A stretch of 51,124 bases of DNA, taken from contig JAFAYM010000139.1 in the NCBI GenBank assembly GCA_019240395.1, positions 1 to 51,124 of the forward strand, written 5' to 3'. The position numbers and the translations under genes were made by a program. The DNA comes from Acidisphaera sp. (lineage in GTDB: Bacteria; Pseudomonadota; Alphaproteobacteria; Acetobacterales; Acetobacteraceae). The notes below the pieces were generated by a model that was not told the origin of the DNA, did not search any database, and worked only from the letters and a program-made list of their open reading frames with translations. Shown here one piece after another: positions 1 to 10,314 of this stretch (position 1 is its first letter; the number at the start of each line of letters is the position of its first letter).

Positions 1-55
1 CGACCGTGCCATCGGGAAAGACGCGGCGCAGCGCATCCAGCCGGACGGACGACAT
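1..55 (-). CDS. ABC transporter ATP-binding protein, N-terminal fragment (window edge)
   Basis: Only the first 18 codons are inside the window, reading MSSVRLDALRRVFPDGTV. This is the usual first beta-strand of MalK/UgpC-type sugar ABC ATPases, just before the Walker A loop. The ATG lies 4 nt after the TAG stop of the upstream permease gene on the same strand, so it is the last visible gene of the operon that starts at 4842. The identity is inferred from position and the short N-terminus. The Walker motifs lie outside the window. Confidence 0.75.
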   Translation of the reverse strand, partial: MSSVRLDALRRVFPDGTV

Positions 56-59
56 CGCC

Positions 60-893
60 CTATCCCTTGACGCTGCCAGCGCCAAATCCGGCGGTGAGAT
101 GTTTTTGCAGGAACGCGAAGCATACCAGCACCGGAACCGACATCAGCACGGACGCCGCCATGAGCAGCGCCCACTCCACGTTCTGGTTCTGGTTGAGCAT
201 CGTCAGCACGCCCGGCGGCAAGGTCTTCCGATCGTCCACGTTGATGAACACGAGGGCGTAGAGATACTCGTTCCACGACAGCACGAACGAAAACAGCGCC
301 GTCGAGATGATGCCGGGCAGTGCCTGCGGCAGCACGACCTCGATGAAGGCGCGGATCCGCCCGGCCCCGTCGATCATGGCGGCCTGCTCCAGTTCCACGG
401 GGATGCCGGCGATGAACGAGCGCAGCAGCCACAAGGCGAACGGCAGGGCGAAGGTGGTGTAGGCGATCACCAGCCCGAGCAGGCTGTTGGCAAGCCCGAT
501 CGCGGAGATAGTCAGATAAAGCGGCAACAGCAGCACGACAGCCGGCAGCATGTAGGTGAACAGCACGAGGTGCGCGATCAGGGTGCGGCCGGGAAAGCGG
601 AAGCGAACCAGGCCATAGGCGCCGGCGACGGCGACGACGATGACCAGCAGGGTGGTGCAGACGCCGACGATGACGCTGTTGAGGAAATAGGTGATGAACG
701 GCGTCTCGACGAGCAGGCGCCGGAACTGCTCCAACGTGGGGTGCGCCGGGATCAGCGTCGGCGGAATGGCGAAGGTCTCGTCATTCGGCTTGAGGGCGGT
801 GCTGATCATCCACAGCAGCGGGAAAACAACCGCCAGGACCAGCGCCCAGACCAGCAGATTGTAGAGCGCGAAGCCGACCGTGCCGCGTCTCAT
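60..893 (-). CDS. Sugar ABC transporter inner-membrane permease, MalG/UgpE type
   Basis: A 277-residue permease of the CUT1 (carbohydrate uptake type 1) family with about six membrane segments. The cytoplasmic EAA loop, which docks on the ATPase, is visible in the second half (EQAAMIDGAGRIRAFIEVVLP, around residues 170-190). The N-terminal segment is followed by STALKPNDE, as is typical of MalG-like partners. The start overlaps the stop of the previous permease by 4 nt, so the two are translationally coupled. With the next permease it should form the heterodimeric channel of an importer fed by the Tat-exported binding protein at 1777-3081. The substrate cannot be read from the sequence. Confidence 0.9.
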   Translation of the reverse strand: MRRGTVGFALYNLLVWALVLAVVFPLLWMISTALKPNDETFAIPPTLIPAHPTLEQFRRLLVETPFITYFLNSVIVGVCTTLLVIVVAVAGAYGLVRFRFPGRTLIAHLVLFTYMLPAVVLLLPLYLTISAIGLANSLLGLVIAYTTFALPFALWLLRSFIAGIPVELEQAAMIDGAGRIRAFIEVVLPQALPGIISTALFSFVLSWNEYLYALVFINVDDRKTLPPGVLTMLNQNQNVEWALLMAASVLMSVPVLVCFAFLQKHLTAGFGAGSVKG

Positions 894-1777
894 GCCTCAA
901 CCTCGCGACGGCGCGTCACCCAGACATGCACGGCGAAGAACAGCAGCATGAAGCCGAACATCGTCACCGCAACCGCCGCTCCCCGGCCGAAATTCAGCAG
1001 CTGGAAAGCCTGGCGGTAAACCAGGATCGGCAGGGTCTGGGTGCTGATGCCGGGGCCGCCGCCGGTCATCAGGTAGATGAGATCGAACTCCTTGAAATCC
1101 CAGATGCTGCGCAACAGGATCACCACCGAAAGCACGCCGGCGAGCTGCGGCAACGTGATGTCCCAGAACTGCGCCCACCGTCCGGCGCCGTCGATGCGCG
1201 CCGCCTCGTACAGGCTCTCCGGGATGGATTGCAGGCGCGCCAGCACGGCGATGACGACGAACGGAAAGAACTTCCAGGTGCCGACCAGGATGACCGTGAT
1301 CATCGCGTTGGGCGATTGCGACAGCCACGGCACCGGCGCGGAGATCAACCCGATCGACATCAGGGCGTAGTTGATCAGGCCGTAGAGATCGTTGAACAGC
1401 CAGCGCCAGACCAGCACCGCCACCGCCGTTGGCAGGAGATACGGGAACAGCAGCAGCCCGCGTGCCGCGGACCGCCCGACGAGGCGGCCGTTCAGCAGCA
1501 GCGCCACCCCGACGCCCAGCACCAATTGCAGGGAGACCGCGCTCACCGTCCAGATCAGCGTATTGATGAAGGAAATGCGGAAAGCCGGGTCGGCAAACAG
1601 CGCCCGGAAGTTGGCCAGCCCGATCCATTGCGTGCGCAACGTCAGCGTGCTGACCCGGTGCAGGCTGAGAAAGAGGCTCTGCGCCACGGGATAGAAAATC
1701 AGCAGTGCAAACAACAGCACGGTCGGCGCCAGCAGCGCCATGCCCAGCGCCTGGTCCCGCCGCTGCGGTTCGAGCAT
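890..1777 (-). CDS. Sugar ABC transporter inner-membrane permease, MalF/UgpA type
   Basis: A 295-residue permease starting MLEPQRRDQALGM, with six hydrophobic segments and an EAA loop (YEAARIDGAGRWAQFWDITLPQ) near residue 195. The frame stays open far upstream, but that part is only a shadow of the binding-protein gene. The ATG at 1777 overlaps the binding-protein stop (TGATG), which fixes the start. It is the MalF-type half of the importer and is co-transcribed with the binding protein, the second permease and the ATPase. Confidence 0.9.
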   Translation of the reverse strand: MLEPQRRDQALGMALLAPTVLLFALLIFYPVAQSLFLSLHRVSTLTLRTQWIGLANFRALFADPAFRISFINTLIWTVSAVSLQLVLGVGVALLLNGRLVGRSAARGLLLFPYLLPTAVAVLVWRWLFNDLYGLINYALMSIGLISAPVPWLSQSPNAMITVILVGTWKFFPFVVIAVLARLQSIPESLYEAARIDGAGRWAQFWDITLPQLAGVLSVVILLRSIWDFKEFDLIYLMTGGGPGISTQTLPILVYRQAFQLLNFGRGAAVAVTMFGFMLLFFAVHVWVTRRREVEA

Positions 1778-3081
1778 CAGGCCTTCAGGATTTCGGCCAC
1801 CTTGTCGGCGGCCTTCGCAGCAGCCTGTTTGGCCGGAACCTTGTTGACCACGACATCCTGCAGCATCTCCGAGAGCGCCGCGCTGTTGAAGATGTCGCCG
1901 GCCTTGAGGTCGTACGGCGAATCGTCGGATTCCTTGACCAGATTGCGCGCCTGCGCCGTCGAGCGCATCATCAGCTCGATCTCCGGCCGGAATTTCTGCA
2001 TCAGCGGCTGGTCGAACAGCTCCGCGGACGTGCTGATCGACTTCAGCGACGGCAGGATGTGACCCGGGGTGGTATGCAGGAATTGGATGTAGTTTCGCTT
2101 CTCGAACAGCGCGGTCGCCAGCAGCTTGGCGCCGCCGACATTCGCCGCGCCCTTCGGAATGAACAGCGAATTGAACGGGCAGTCGAAGGCGGGATGACCT
2201 TCCCGGCGGTACGGGTAGGGAATGACCGAGATGCTGTCGAGGATCTTCGGGTTCTGCTGGGCGACGATGGCGATCGGCCGGCCGGTGTACGGCGCCATGG
2301 CGGCACGGCCGGTGACGAAGGAGTTCAGCACCTCGCCCCAGGAATAGTTGGTGGCGCCCGGCGGCGCGAAGGGAAACATGTCGGCCAGGAACTCCAGCGC
2401 CGCGACCGTCGCCGGCGAGTTCAGCCCGACGCTGCCGTCGGGGTTGACGATCATCCCGCCGGCCTGGTGGATGAAATTGACCATCATCGTGCTGGCGAAC
2501 GAGGTGCGGCCGTAGGGCAGGCTGTTGCCGTAGATGTCGCCCTTGGTCAGCTTTCGCGCCGCGTCGAGCTGCTCGTCCCAGGTTTTCGGCGGCGCCACGC
2601 CGGCCTCGCCGAGCAGGTCCTTGCGATACCACAGGTTGGAACTGGTGGCATTGTTCAGCGTCGCCGCGACGTAGCGCCCGTCGATCTTGTAGATGTCGCG
2701 CATGCCCGGGAAGAAATCGTCCTCCCCCACCGCCTTCACCACCTCGTCGAACGGCTCCAGCAGATCGTTGTTGGCCAGTGTCGCCACCGTATAGGCCTGC
2801 ACGAAGGAGATCAGGTCCGGCAGGTTGCGCGCGGCGAAACCGGCGGTCAGCTTCGGCCAGATGTCGTCGTCGGAATAGAGCTCGATGGCGACGGTGAAGC
2901 GCGGGTTCGCCTGTTCGAAGCGGGCGAAGATGTCCTTCCAAGCCGCCATCTGCGCCGGCGCGCCCTGGCTCGTCCAGAAGCGCAGCGTCGTCCTGCCTTG
3001 CGCGCGGACGATCTGCGGGCAGGCGAGAGCGCCGACGGCGGCAGCAACAAATCCGCGACGGCTAACGCACAAATCGCTCAT
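1777..3081 (-). CDS. Extracellular solute-binding protein of a sugar ABC transporter (Tat-exported)
   Basis: A 434-residue family-1 substrate-binding protein. The start at 3081 is chosen because AAGGAGG lies 5-11 nt upstream and because it gives a clean twin-arginine signal (SRRGFVAAAVGALACPQIVRA, cleavage near residue 29). The mature protein opens with TTLRFWTSQG, the usual first strand of this fold, and has a typical length. A longer reading to 3210 adds a low-complexity stretch and was rejected. It should capture a sugar or sugar-like solute in the periplasm for the permeases at 60-1777. The Tat signal implies export in a folded state. The neighbouring aldolase and dehydrogenase suggest a sugar acid or related compound (inference). 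Confidence 0.9.
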   Translation of the reverse strand: MSDLCVSRRGFVAAAVGALACPQIVRAQGRTTLRFWTSQGAPAQMAAWKDIFARFEQANPRFTVAIELYSDDDIWPKLTAGFAARNLPDLISFVQAYTVATLANNDLLEPFDEVVKAVGEDDFFPGMRDIYKIDGRYVAATLNNATSSNLWYRKDLLGEAGVAPPKTWDEQLDAARKLTKGDIYGNSLPYGRTSFASTMMVNFIHQAGGMIVNPDGSVGLNSPATVAALEFLADMFPFAPPGATNYSWGEVLNSFVTGRAAMAPYTGRPIAIVAQQNPKILDSISVIPYPYRREGHPAFDCPFNSLFIPKGAANVGGAKLLATALFEKRNYIQFLHTTPGHILPSLKSISTSAELFDQPLMQKFRPEIELMMRSTAQARNLVKESDDSPYDLKAGDIFNSAALSEMLQDVVVNKVPAKQAAAKAADKVAEILKA

Positions 3082-3151
3082 CCCCGCCTCCTTGGACCCA
3101 GCTCCCATCGCAGTATTGCTGCCGATCGACAGCAAGGCCAGGGGCCAGCCC

Positions 3152-3919
3152 TTACATGCGCCCCGCATCCACGCGCAGGCGCTCGCCGGTGATCGAGGCG
3201 GCGGCCGCACTCGCCAGGAACAGCGCCGCCGCAGCGACCTCCTCGGGCTCCACCCACCGGCGCAGCGCCGCCTTTTCCGTGTAGTTGACGCGAATGATCT
3301 CCTCGGCGGGACGGCCCTCCGCCTGCACCCGCGCCGCGATCACGCGCTGCATCAGATCGCCGTTCACCGCACCGGGACACAGCGCATTGACGCGGATGTT
3401 GTCGACCCCAACTTCCTGCGCCACCGCCTCGGTGATGCCCAGCACGGCGAACTTGCTCGCCGTGTAGGCGCTGCGCGCGGGATAGCCGCGCAGCCCCATC
3501 AACGACGACATGTTGACGATCGAGCCGCCGCCGCGCCGGCGCATGCGCGGCACCGCGTATTTGATGCAGAGGATGGTGCCGCGAACGTTGCTGGCCATCG
3601 TGGCATCCCACGCTGCCAACTCCATCTCCTCCGCCCGCGCCACCGGCCCGGTGATGCCGGCGTTGTTGACCAGGATGTCGAGGCCGCCGCAGCGTTCATC
3701 GAGTTGCGCGAACAGCCCCTGCACGGCGGCCTCGTCCGCCGCGTCAGCGGCGATCGCGTGTGCGCCGATACGCGCGGCGGAGGCGGCAAGCCGCTCGGCG
3801 CTGCGACCGCAGACCACAACTTCCGCGCCTGCCTGCACGAAGGCGGCGGCGATCGCCTCGCCGATGCCGGTGCCGCCGCCGGTCACCAGCGCCACCTTGC
3901 CGGCGAGACTCGTCGACAT
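3152..3919 (-). CDS. Short-chain dehydrogenase/reductase (SDR), FabG-like
   Basis: A 255-residue classical SDR. Visible features are the nucleotide-binding TGGGTGIG (residues 13-20), NNAG (86-89), catalytic Ser138/139, Tyr152 and Lys156 in YTASK, and Asn111. It starts 5 nt after the stop of the dapA-like gene and is followed by the binding-protein gene, so it belongs to the same operon. It probably oxidises or reduces a hydroxy/keto intermediate of the imported compound. The family alone does not fix the substrate. A FabG role in fatty acid synthesis is unlikely in this context. Confidence 0.88.
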   Translation of the reverse strand: MSTSLAGKVALVTGGGTGIGEAIAAAFVQAGAEVVVCGRSAERLAASAARIGAHAIAADAADEAAVQGLFAQLDERCGGLDILVNNAGITGPVARAEEMELAAWDATMASNVRGTILCIKYAVPRMRRRGGGSIVNMSSLMGLRGYPARSAYTASKFAVLGITEAVAQEVGVDNIRVNALCPGAVNGDLMQRVIAARVQAEGRPAEEIIRVNYTEKAALRRWVEPEEVAAAALFLASAAAASITGERLRVDAGRM

Positions 3920-3924
3920 GCCGG

Positions 3925-4842
3925 CTATTCCGCCGCCGCGCGCTCGCCCGGAATGAAGTTCGCGGCCACCATGGCGCGGCGCAGCGTTTCGCGCTGCTGC
4001 CCATCCAGCGGCTTGATCGGCGGGCGCGTCGCTCCGCCCGGCCGGCCGATCATGTCGAGCGAGGCCTTCACGCTGGCCGGGAAGGTGCCGAGCTTGAAGA
4101 AGCTGTCGAGCATGCCGGCCATCTCGATCTGGATGCGCCGCGCCGTCGCCAGGTCGCCCGCGACCGCCGCCCGATAGAACTCCGGCGAGCGCGCGCCGAA
4201 CACCGGCGTGCCGGAATCCATGTAGCCGACGGCGCCCTCGGTGATCGCCGCCAGGCCGAAAAAGCTGGCATATCCGGCGAACACGCTGATCCGGTCGCTG
4301 ACCCGCCGGATGACGGAGGACAGGATGCCCCAGTCCTTCGAGCTCTCCTTGATCGCCACCACCTTCGGATGATCCGCCAGGCGGTCGACCATGTCCGGCG
4401 TCAGCTGCACGCCGGTGCGGCGCGGAATGTTGTAGAGCACCACGGGGAGGTTCGTCGCCTCCAGCACCGCGCGGTAGTGGTCCATGATCTCGTCGGGTCC
4501 GGGCATGACGTACCAGGGCGGCGAGACCATCGCGAAATCGCAGCCGGCGGCTTCCGCCTGGCGGATCTTGCCGATGGTTTCCGCAGCGGTGATCGCGCTG
4601 CATCCCGCGATGACCCGCACGCGGCCCTTCGCCACCTCGGCGGCGGTGCGGAACACCACCGCGCGCTCGTCGGCGGTCAACGACCAGCTCTCGCCGGTGC
4701 AGCCGTTAACCAGCAGCGCGTTCACGCCGTCATCGATGACGTTGCCCGCGAGGACGGCGAAGCCGTCGGCGTCCAGCGACAGGTCGGTGCGAAACGGCGT
4801 GGTCAGCGCCGGAACGACGCCGCGAAACGAGGCATCTCTCAT
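3925..4842 (-). CDS. Dihydrodipicolinate synthase/N-acetylneuraminate lyase family aldolase
   Basis: A 305-residue class I aldolase of the DapA superfamily, (beta/alpha)8 barrel. The motif GCTGES is at 47-52, the catalytic Tyr137 is in LYNIP, and the Schiff-base Lys165 is in AIKESS. GGAGGG lies 8 nt upstream of the ATG. It is the first gene of an operon with an SDR and a sugar ABC transporter, so a catabolic aldolase or dehydratase acting on a 2-keto-3-deoxy sugar acid or similar pyruvate-yielding substrate is more likely than lysine biosynthesis. That assignment is inference from context. Confidence 0.88.
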   Translation of the reverse strand: MRDASFRGVVPALTTPFRTDLSLDADGFAVLAGNVIDDGVNALLVNGCTGESWSLTADERAVVFRTAAEVAKGRVRVIAGCSAITAAETIGKIRQAEAAGCDFAMVSPPWYVMPGPDEIMDHYRAVLEATNLPVVLYNIPRRTGVQLTPDMVDRLADHPKVVAIKESSKDWGILSSVIRRVSDRISVFAGYASFFGLAAITEGAVGYMDSGTPVFGARSPEFYRAAVAGDLATARRIQIEMAGMLDSFFKLGTFPASVKASLDMIGRPGGATRPPIKPLDGQQRETLRRAMVAANFIPGERAAAE

Positions 4843-4920
4843 GGGAACAGCCCTCCTCTGCGACGCTACGGGCGCCGTCGGCCGGAGTCAAAAGCTCGAC
4901 GAGCCTGGCGCCGAAGGGTC

Positions 4921-5514
4921 CTAGTCTTCCGGCCGGACGCGCATCGGCGCGGCGACGATCTCCGGCCAGTGACGCGGATCGCCTTTGGCGAAAACCAGCC
5001 GGATGCGCACCAGCTCGGGCAGGTCGTCCCACGTCCATGCGCTCTGCCAGCCGGCACCCTTCCCTGGCGCGCGCAGATAGCTGATCTCGAGGTGATCGAC
5101 GCCGCGCAGCAGCTCCGCCTCCGTCGGCACCGCCGGCGTGAAGCGCACGACGTGCAGATGCGGCGTCCAGCGCATTACCAGGCGGCCCCTTTCGACGCCG
5201 AGGGCCACATCCACCCGGCGCGTCTCCAGGGCGCTCGCCGCGGCCGGCAGATCCGAGGTGAAGGCGAAACTGCCGGAGGTGCCGGTGACGTGCGGCGATT
5301 CCGTCTCCCCTCCCGGGTCCATGTGCGTGATCAGCCGGCGCAATGCCCGGTCGACGGCGTCCAGATCGTCGCGTCGCGCCGTCGTGCGGGACTGCGTGGC
5401 CCACGCCTTCAGGCCGAACTGCACGCCCTGGGTCAGCCCGAGCACCAACACCCCGAGGACCACCAGGGCCACCAGGATCTCGAGAAGGGTGAACCCCGCC
5501 TGGCGCTGCCTCAT
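4921..5514 (-). CDS. gspJ: Type II secretion minor pseudopilin GspJ
   Basis: A 197-residue protein with a prepilin N-terminus: a short basic leader, Gly before the cleavage point, FTLLE and a hydrophobic helix (MRQRQAGFTLLEILVALVV). Cleavage and N-methylation would be done by the peptidase at 9481-10230. Length and gene order (last of E-F-H-I-J) fit GspJ, which with GspI and GspK caps the pseudopilus tip. Its ATG overlaps the GspI stop by 4 nt. The open frame continues upstream of the leader but only as a shadow of gspI. Confidence 0.85.
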   Translation of the reverse strand: MRQRQAGFTLLEILVALVVLGVLVLGLTQGVQFGLKAWATQSRTTARRDDLDAVDRALRRLITHMDPGGETESPHVTGTSGSFAFTSDLPAAASALETRRVDVALGVERGRLVMRWTPHLHVVRFTPAVPTEAELLRGVDHLEISYLRAPGKGAGWQSAWTWDDLPELVRIRLVFAKGDPRHWPEIVAAPMRVRPED

Positions 5515-5942
5515 CGCGCGCCCGCAGCCGTGGCGCCGAGGCGTTCGCTGTCGAGCTCCACCACGCGGTTGCCGCCGTCGCCCTTCCAGGACACCGCCAC
5601 GCTCACCCGATAGAGCGTCAGTTGCGGCGCGGTCAGCCGGGCCAGCGCCATCGCTTGCGGCTGCTGGCCTGCGGCGGTGCCGATCGGCGTCACCCGCGTA
5701 TGCCAATGAAAACCGCCGCCGTCATCGCCCTGCAGCTCGCCGGGAAGCGGCGCGGCACCGACCGCGGCAAGGCGCGAGCGGGCGCGCGACAGCGCCTCCT
5801 CGTAGCCGCCGGCCGCCGATGTCGTGCGCAGCCCGCCGACGGCGCCGTGGAACAGCACCGCGAGCGCCAGCGCGGCGATCACGAACGCCACCAGCACCTC
5901 GAGCAGCGTGAAGCCGCGCTGGCGGTTTGCTTTAGTGCGCAT
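5511..5942 (-). CDS. gspI: Type II secretion minor pseudopilin GspI
   Basis: A 143-residue pseudopilin whose leader reads MRTKANRQRG with processing before FTLLEVLVAF. GspI is the shortest of the minor pseudopilins and seeds the tip complex with GspJ. It overlaps gspH upstream by 11 nt and gspJ downstream by 4 nt, so the pseudopilins are tightly coupled. The start at 5942 is chosen because it gives the standard short prepilin leader. Confidence 0.85.
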   Translation of the reverse strand: MRTKANRQRGFTLLEVLVAFVIAALALAVLFHGAVGGLRTTSAAGGYEEALSRARSRLAAVGAAPLPGELQGDDGGGFHWHTRVTPIGTAAGQQPQAMALARLTAPQLTLYRVSVAVSWKGDGGNRVVELDSERLGATAAGAR

Positions 5943-6402
5943 CGGCGATCCGCACCCGTCCGGTGAACCAGTCCACGCCGACCTGCAGCCGGCGCCTGCC
6001 CTCGACGAGTTCGATCCGGCCGCCCGAGGAGCCGCCGTCCGGATCGAAGCGGATGCCGGCGAAGCGCTGCCCGAGCGTCTGCCCGGAAGCGGCGATCGCC
6101 GAAACACCGAGCGAAGGCGGCAGCAAATGCGGCGGCCCGCCATCGACGCGGAAGCTGTGCTGCGCCAGATCGACGGTGAACTCGACCTGCCGGTCCCCGG
6201 CGATCGCCCGGGTGCGGGCGAGGCGCAGCGCCTGCGCGACATCGCTCGCCGCTGCCGCCGCCTGCATGCCGCGGCTGCGCATCGGCCCGCGCGCCACCAC
6301 CAGCCCGAGCGCCAGGCCGAGGATCACCAGCACGACGATCATCTCGATCAGCGTGAACCCGGCTTCTGCCTTATCCCGCCCTATCTTACTTCGCGAGATC
6401 AT
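5932..6402 (-). CDS. gspH: Type II secretion minor pseudopilin GspH
   Basis: A 156-residue pseudopilin with a leader ending KAEAG, then FTLIEMIVVLVILG, and a beta-rich C-terminal domain of typical GspH length. The start overlaps the end of gspF by 17 nt. It could alternatively be called a GspG-like major pseudopilin, but the sequence beyond the helix lacks the usual GspG pattern, and the order F-H-I-J supports GspH. No separate gspG is present between gspF and this gene. Confidence 0.8.
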   Translation of the reverse strand: MISRSKIGRDKAEAGFTLIEMIVVLVILGLALGLVVARGPMRSRGMQAAAAASDVAQALRLARTRAIAGDRQVEFTVDLAQHSFRVDGGPPHLLPPSLGVSAIAASGQTLGQRFAGIRFDPDGGSSGGRIELVEGRRRLQVGVDWFTGRVRIADAH

Positions 6403-7609
6403 TCAGGCTCAGCATGGCCAGCAGCAGCGAGGAGACGATGCCGGCGATCGCCGCTCCCATGACGATGGTGATCGTCGGCACCAGCAGCGACACGAGCCGC
6501 TGCACCCCGAGCCGCGTCTTCTCCTCGTGGATGGCGGCGGCGCGCAGCGCCATCGGGCCGAGCTGCCCGGTCTCCTCGCCCAGGCGCAGCAGATAGACCG
6601 TGCGCAGCGGGAAGATGCCGCTCTCGCCGAGCGGCCGTGACAGGCCGGCGCCGCCCTTGGCGCTGAGCGTGGCGCGGTCCACCGCCTCCACCCCGGCGCG
6701 GTTGACCACCGCATCGCGGACGATGCCGAGCGCACCGATCAGCGGCACGCCGTTTTGCACCAGCGTACCCAAGGTGCGGCTGAAGCGCGCGGCGAGAACC
6801 TCCCGCGCCAGGCTGCCGGAGACGGGCAGGCGCAGCAGCAGCCGGTCCGCCGCCAGCCGCGGCCCCGGCCGGCGCAGCGCCTGACGCACCGCGAGAAACA
6901 GCAGCGCGACGCCGAGCAGCAGATAGAGGCCGTAGGCCGAGAGGAAGGCGCCCGAGGCGATCAGGATCTGCGTCGGCCGCGGCAAGGCGACGCCGTTCTC
7001 CTCGAACAGCGGCACGAATTGCGGCAGCACTTCGGTGAGCAGCAAGGTTATCGAGCCGATCGCCGCGATCATCAGCAGGGTCGGATAGATCATCGCCGAG
7101 GTGATCGTCGCCGCCAGGCTGCGCTCGCGCTCCAGCAGCTCGGCCAGCCGCTCGAGGGTGGCGGCGAGCGTGCCGCCCGCCTCGCCGGCGCGCACCAGGC
7201 CGATATACAGCTGCGAGAAGCTGGCGGGATGCTGGGCGAGCGCGGTCGCCAGTGCGCCGCCGTCGCGCACCGTCGCGCGGAGCTGCTCCATCACCCCGCG
7301 CACCCGCGGGTTGGGCGCGGTCTCCACGAGGAAGCGCAGCGCCCGGTCGAGATCCTGGCCGGCCGCCAGCATGATGGCGAGCTCGCGGGTGACGTTGGCG
7401 ACCTCCTGGCGGCGCAGCGCCCCGCGGCGGCCGAATTCCATGTGCAGCAGGTCGGCGAAGAACGAGCCGCGGCCCTCCGGCTCGGCACGCACGGGCAGGC
7501 TGCCCTCGCGCTGCAGCCGCTCGACGACCGCCGCCTCGCTCGCCGCTTCCATGGTGCCGCGCGCGTATTCCCCGCTCGGCGTGATCGCGACGTAGCGGAA
7601 CTGCGGCAT
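6386..7609 (-). CDS. gspF: Type II secretion inner-membrane platform protein GspF
   Basis: A 407-residue protein of the GspF/PilC family: two repeated cytoplasmic four-helix domains, each followed by membrane segments (around residues 165-195, 215-240 and the C-terminal 375-400). The N-terminus MPQFRYVAITPSGEYARGTMEA is the family signature. It lies 4 nt downstream of gspE, whose ATPase it couples to the growing pseudopilus. Confidence 0.93.
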   Translation of the reverse strand: MPQFRYVAITPSGEYARGTMEAASEAAVVERLQREGSLPVRAEPEGRGSFFADLLHMEFGRRGALRRQEVANVTRELAIMLAAGQDLDRALRFLVETAPNPRVRGVMEQLRATVRDGGALATALAQHPASFSQLYIGLVRAGEAGGTLAATLERLAELLERERSLAATITSAMIYPTLLMIAAIGSITLLLTEVLPQFVPLFEENGVALPRPTQILIASGAFLSAYGLYLLLGVALLFLAVRQALRRPGPRLAADRLLLRLPVSGSLAREVLAARFSRTLGTLVQNGVPLIGALGIVRDAVVNRAGVEAVDRATLSAKGGAGLSRPLGESGIFPLRTVYLLRLGEETGQLGPMALRAAAIHEEKTRLGVQRLVSLLVPTITIVMGAAIAGIVSSLLLAMLSLNDLAK

Positions 7610-7613
7610 GGCG

Positions 7614-9410
<1,797 letters not shown>

Positions 9411-9480
9411 TGTCGGTAAGCCGGCGGCGGACGCAAGTTAAAGCCTGGCCACGGCGCGGCGTTCGGGCGCAGCCTGGGGC

Positions 9481-10230
9481 ATGGCGGGGTCTTGGCTGCT
9501 GGCGGTGATCCTGGCGCCGTTCATCGGCAGCTTTCTCGGCGTGCTGATCCGCCGCCTGCCGGAAGGCCGCCCGGTGGCGACGGGGCGCTCGGTCTGCGAG
9601 AGCTGCGGCCGGCCGCTCGATGCCCGCGACCTGGTGCCGCTCGGCAGCTATCTCGCATTTGGCGGCCGCTGCCGGACCTGCCGGGCGCCGATCGGGTTTT
9701 TTCATTTCGCCGTCGAGCTTGCCGCCCTGACGGTCGCGCTATGGGCAGTTGCCGCCGAAGCGGACCCGGTGCGGCTCTGGGCGGATTGCGTGCTCGGCTG
9801 GACGCTGCTGGCGCTCGCCTGGATCGACTGGCAGCATTTCCGTCTGCCGGATGTCCTGACCTTGCCGCTGGTGCTGCTCGGCCTGGGCGCCACGGCGATA
9901 CTGCAACCCGCCGACCTGGTCGACCATGCGGCGGGAGCGGTCGCCGGCTATCTGGCTTTCCGGGCGATCGGAGCGGCGTACCGTCGGCTGCGCGGCCGCG
10001 AGGGCCTCGGCCAGGGCGACGCCAAGCTGCTGGCCGCCGCCGGCGCCTGGGTCGGGGTGGCCAGCCTGCCGATGGTAGCCCTGGTCGCGGCGCTGACCGG
10101 GCTGACGCTGGCGGGCCTGTGGCGTCTGGGCGGCCGCGCGATGACGGCCACCACCAGGCTGCCGTTCGGACCCTGTCTCGCCTTCGCGCTGTGGATCGTC
10201 TGGCTCTACCGGCTGCCGCCAAGCTTCTGA
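9481..10230 (+). CDS. gspO: Prepilin peptidase / N-methyltransferase
   Basis: A 249-residue A24-family aspartic peptidase in the inner membrane. It has the N-terminal zinc-binding CxxC pairs (Cys39/42 and Cys64/67) and catalytic aspartates Asp116 (AWIDWQHFRLPD) and Asp180 (GQGDAKLLAAAG). It is slightly shorter than the usual 270-290 residues but keeps all key positions. It should process the three pseudopilins encoded at 4921-6402. A wider role in type IV pili cannot be judged from this window. Confidence 0.93.
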   Translation: MAGSWLLAVILAPFIGSFLGVLIRRLPEGRPVATGRSVCESCGRPLDARDLVPLGSYLAFGGRCRTCRAPIGFFHFAVELAALTVALWAVAAEADPVRLWADCVLGWTLLALAWIDWQHFRLPDVLTLPLVLLGLGATAILQPADLVDHAAGAVAGYLAFRAIGAAYRRLRGREGLGQGDAKLLAAAGAWVGVASLPMVALVAALTGLTLAGLWRLGGRAMTATTRLPFGPCLAFALWIVWLYRLPPSF

Positions 10231-10314
10231 TCGCAGATGGGGCTGCGTTGACGCGCAGGCCGGCCGCGGACGCATAATGCCGTCTCTCGCATACGTCTGC
10301 TCAGGATCGGGGTT

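Noticed and set aside
890-2941. A 683-codon minus-strand frame that seems to fuse a long N-terminal part to the permease
   Set aside because: The first part is Arg/Gly-rich shadow of the binding-protein gene. The real permease starts at 1777 in overlap with the binding-protein stop.
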